A stretch of DNA of 8,822 bases from the NCBI GenBank assembly GCA_020851615.1, contig JADZCL010000055.1:1-8822 (forward strand), given 5' to 3'. The stretch's first letter is position 1. Every line of letters begins with the position of its first letter. The notes beneath the pieces were generated by a model. It had not been told where the DNA came from. It ran no database searches and saw only the letters and a list, made by a program, of their open reading frames with translations. The DNA comes from Rubrivivax sp. Lineage in GTDB: Bacteria > Pseudomonadota > Gammaproteobacteria > Burkholderiales > Burkholderiaceae_C. Below, one piece after another: positions 6,476 through 8,822 of this stretch. The translations under genes were made by a program, and so were the position numbers.

Positions 6476-6907
6476 ATGCACAAGACCCTCATCGCCCTGG
6501 CCCTGGTTGCCGCCGCCGGCACGGCGCTGGCGCAGGCCACGCCCGCGGGCCTGTGGAAGACCATCGACGACGAGACGAAGCAGGAGAAGTCGCTGGTACG
6601 CATCGCCGACAACGGCGGCAGCTTCAGCGGCCGCATCGAGAAGCTGACCGATCCCGCCAAGGCGGACTCCAAGTGCGAGAAGTGCGACGGGGCGAAGAAG
6701 GACCAGCCTATCGTCGGCATGACCATCATCGAGGGCGTCAAGAAGAGCGCCGATGAGCCCTACTGGGACGGCGGCACCATCCTCGACCCCAACAACGGCA
6801 AGACCTACAAGGTGCGCCTGACGCCCAAGGACGACGGCAAGGTACTCGAAGTGCGCGGCTTCATCGGTCCCTTCTACCGCAACCAGACCTGGCTGCGCGT
6901 GCAATGA
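6476..6907 (+). CDS. DUF2147 family exported protein
   Basis: A small protein of 143 residues with a cleavable Sec signal peptide: MHK, a hydrophobic core (residues 4-18), and an ALA-Q cleavage site after A19. The mature part of about 124 residues carries DUF2147 hallmarks: GLWKTIDDET near its start, a CxxC pair (C67 and C70, in KCEKC), PIVGMTII, GGTILDPNNGKTYK, and RGFIGPFYRNQTW at the end. Members of the family are predicted periplasmic beta-rich proteins of unknown function. The CxxC pair could form a disulfide or bind metal; this is inference. It lies 46 bases after the acyl-CoA dehydrogenase gene and 47 bases before the FadN-like gene, so it is embedded in a beta-oxidation operon although its product leaves the cytoplasm. 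Length is normal for the family and nothing appears broken. Confidence 0.92.
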   Translation: MHKTLIALALVAAAGTALAQATPAGLWKTIDDETKQEKSLVRIADNGGSFSGRIEKLTDPAKADSKCEKCDGAKKDQPIVGMTIIEGVKKSADEPYWDGGTILDPNNGKTYKVRLTPKDDGKVLEVRGFIGPFYRNQTWLRVQ

Positions 6908-6943
6908 GCCTGCAGGCGCACGGCCCCACAACCCCCAGCAACC

Positions 6944-6948
6944 GGAAG
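6944..6948 (+). promoter_or_regulatory. Ribosome binding site that selects the FadN-like start
   Basis: GGAAG is placed six bases before ATG 6955. An alternative in-frame ATG at 6904 overlaps the DUF2147 stop codon (ATGA) and would add 17 residues, but has no Shine-Dalgarno. The protein family normally begins just before the Rossmann strand (KVAVLGAG), which favours 6955. Confidence 0.6.
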
Positions 6949-6954
6949 CTCTCC

Positions 6955-8822
6955 ATGAACCGATTCCCCGTCCGCAAGGTTGCCGTGCTCGGCGCCGGCG
7001 TCATGGGCGCGCAGATCGCCGCCCACATGGTCAACTGCAAGGTGCCCGTCGTCCTCTTCGACCTGCCCGCCAAGGAAGGGCCCAAGAACGGCATCGTCAC
7101 CAAGGCCATCGACAACTTGAAGAAGCTCAAGCCTGCGCCCCTGGGCGTGAGCGAGGACGCCGCACTCCTGCAGGCCGCCAACTACGAGGAGCATCTGGCG
7201 CTGCTGGGCGAGTGCGACCTGGTGATCGAGGCCATTGCCGAGCGCATGGACTGGAAGCTCGACCTCTACGAGAAGATCGCCCCGGCACTGGCGCCGCATG
7301 CCATCGTCGCCAGCAACACCTCGGGCCTGTCGATCACCCGCCTGGCGCAGGCGCTGCCGGCATCGGTGCGCCCGCGCTTCTGCGGCATCCACTTCTTCAA
7401 CCCGCCGCGCTACATGGCGCTGGTCGAGTTGATCAACACCGCAACCACGCAGCCCGAGGTGCTCGACCGCCTCGAGGCTTTCGTGACCACGGCGCTCGGC
7501 AAGAGCGTCGTGCACGCCAAGGACACGCCCAACTTCGTGGCCAACCGCGTGGGCATCGCCGGCATGCTGGCGGTGATGAAGGAGGCCGAAACCTTTGGCC
7601 TCACCTATGACGTCGTCGACGACCTGACCGGCAAGAAGCTGGGCCGCGCCAGCTCGGCCACCTTCCGCACTGCCGACGTCGTCGGCCTGGACACCATGGC
7701 GCACGTCATCAGGACGATGCAGGACAACCTGGCCGACGACCCCTTCCACGCCAGCTACGCCACGCCGGCGGTCCTGCAGGCGCTGATCGACAAGGGGGCG
7801 CTGGGCCAGAAGAGCGGCGCCGGCTTCTTCAGGAAAGTCGGCAAGGACATCCTGCGCCTGGACCCCGCCAAGGGCGACTACGTGCCCGGCGGCGGCAAGG
7901 CCGACCCCATCGTCGAGCGCATGCTGAAGAAGCCCGCCGCCGAACGCCTGAAGCTGCTGCGCGAGAGCAGCAACCCGCAGGCGCAGTTCCTGTGGGCCAT
8001 CCTGCGCGACGGCTTCCACTACGCCGCGGTGCATCTGCAGGACATTGCCGATACGGCGCGCGACGTCGACTTCGCCATGCGCTGGGGATTCGGCATGCGG
8101 CAAGGCCCCTTCGAGCTCTGGCAGGACGCCGGCTGGCAGCAGGTGGCGCAGTGGGTCAAGGAAGACATCGACGCCGGCAAGGCGCTGTGCAAGGCACCGC
8201 TGCCGAGCTGGGTCTTCGACGGGCCGGTGCCCGCGCAAGGCGTGCATACGTCCGCGGGCTCGTGGAGCCCGGGCAAGAAGACCTACGTGCCGCGCAGCAC
8301 GCTGCCCGTGTACACGCGCCAGCACTTCCCCGAGAGCCTGCTGGGCAGTGGCGCCGTCGCCCCGCTGGCCGCCGGCACCGAGGTCTGGAAGAACGAGGAC
8401 GCGCGCCTGTGGACGCTCGACGGTGAGCTGCTGATCCTCAGCATCACCGCCAAGCTGCACCTCATCAGCCCGGCGGTGATGGACGCCATTGCCAAGGCGC
8501 TGGAGCTGGCCGAGACGAGCTGGCAGGGCCTGGTGATCTGGTCGCCCGACGATGTCTTCTCGGCCGGCGCCAACCTCGAGTCGCTGATGCCGGTGTTCAT
8601 GAAGAGCGGCGCGAAGGGCATTGCCCCGGTCGTGAAGACGCTGCAGGACCTGATGCTGCGCATGCGCTACGCGCAGGTGCCGGTGGTGGCGGCGATGCGC
8701 GGCATGGCACTGGGCGGCGGCTGCGAGCTCTCGGTCTACAGCCACCGCCGTGTGGCGGCGATGGAGACCTACGTCGGCCTGGTGGAGGTCGGCGTCGGCC
8801 TGGTGCCCGCCGGTGGCGGCCT
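6955..8822 (+). CDS. 3-hydroxyacyl-CoA dehydrogenase / enoyl-CoA hydratase bifunctional protein (FadN-type), partial at its C-terminus
   Basis: A multifunctional beta-oxidation enzyme: the hydratase part adds water to 2-enoyl-CoA and the dehydrogenase part oxidises the 3-hydroxyacyl-CoA with NAD+. The first 622 residues are present; FadN-type proteins are about 790-800 long. The N-terminal NAD-binding Rossmann fold has GAGVMG (13-18). The dehydrogenase catalytic residues are S120 and N121 (ASNTSG), H146 (GIHFFNPP), E158 (LVELI, 12 residues after the His as in the human enzyme) and N197 (NFVANR). A second dehydrogenase helical region follows, to about residue 400. The hydratase domain comes last, with the oxyanion-hole segment FSAGANL (535-541), E591 (GGGCEL) and E611 (GLVEVGVGLVPAGGG). 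Those two Glu residues are 20 apart, as in crotonase. The domain order, dehydrogenase first, is that of Bacillus FadN and the reverse of E. coli FadB. A thiolase partner is expected downstream, outside the window. Confidence 0.95.
   Translation, partial: MNRFPVRKVAVLGAGVMGAQIAAHMVNCKVPVVLFDLPAKEGPKNGIVTKAIDNLKKLKPAPLGVSEDAALLQAANYEEHLALLGECDLVIEAIAERMDWKLDLYEKIAPALAPHAIVASNTSGLSITRLAQALPASVRPRFCGIHFFNPPRYMALVELINTATTQPEVLDRLEAFVTTALGKSVVHAKDTPNFVANRVGIAGMLAVMKEAETFGLTYDVVDDLTGKKLGRASSATFRTADVVGLDTMAHVIRTMQDNLADDPFHASYATPAVLQALIDKGALGQKSGAGFFRKVGKDILRLDPAKGDYVPGGGKADPIVERMLKKPAAERLKLLRESSNPQAQFLWAILRDGFHYAAVHLQDIADTARDVDFAMRWGFGMRQGPFELWQDAGWQQVAQWVKEDIDAGKALCKAPLPSWVFDGPVPAQGVHTSAGSWSPGKKTYVPRSTLPVYTRQHFPESLLGSGAVAPLAAGTEVWKNEDARLWTLDGELLILSITAKLHLISPAVMDAIAKALELAETSWQGLVIWSPDDVFSAGANLESLMPVFMKSGAKGIAPVVKTLQDLMLRMRYAQVPVVAAMRGMALGGGCELSVYSHRRVAAMETYVGLVEVGVGLVPAGGG

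Noticed and set aside
6874..8745. Open frame of 623 codons on the minus strand opposite the FadN-like gene
   Set aside because: Antisense shadow without domains; the plus-strand frame carries all catalytic residues at the correct spacing.

Overview
The window is very GC-rich DNA (roughly two-thirds or more G+C by eye) with long shadow frames on both strands. Gene content and codon use suggest a betaproteobacterium of the order Burkholderiales (Rubrivivax/Leptothrix/Ideonella-like). That placement is an inference from family resemblance, not a database result. No RNA gene, insertion sequence, CRISPR array or phage gene was recognised.

Left part (1-3594, minus strand): a co-directional pair. 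A DUF1631 protein of about 700 residues comes first. After 34 bases it is followed by a degenerate-GGDEF plus intact-EAL cyclic-di-GMP phosphodiesterase, which runs off the left edge of the window. The EAL gene has a striking oddity. A 19-codon ATG-started frame encoding a membrane helix lies directly upstream in the same frame and is cut off from the main body by one TGA codon at 1380-1382. This points to a recent nonsense change or a sequence error. If neither, the gene has lost its anchor and restarts at a GTG.

Right part (3834-8822, plus strand): a fatty-acid/acyl-CoA beta-oxidation operon divergent from the left pair. Order: a TetR-family regulator with a perfect 14-bp palindrome just before its likely GTG start; a 596-residue acyl-CoA dehydrogenase with the extra C-terminal domain; a small exported DUF2147 protein; and a 3-hydroxyacyl-CoA dehydrogenase/enoyl-CoA hydratase fusion (FadN-type domain order), truncated at the right edge. 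Gaps of 97, 46 and 47 bases and good Shine-Dalgarno sites support one transcript. The dehydrogenase would make the 2-enoyl-CoA and the fusion protein would hydrate and oxidise it to 3-ketoacyl-CoA. A thiolase gene would be expected beyond the right edge. The regulator probably represses this set and is released by an acyl-CoA ligand, as in the TetR-type fatty-acid regulators of betaproteobacteria.

No clearly new system was found. The best leads are the stop codon inside the EAL membrane anchor, the retained I-site in the degenerate GGDEF domain, the four 24-bp tandem repeats that form the C-terminus of the TetR regulator, and an exported DUF2147 protein inside a cytosolic beta-oxidation operon.
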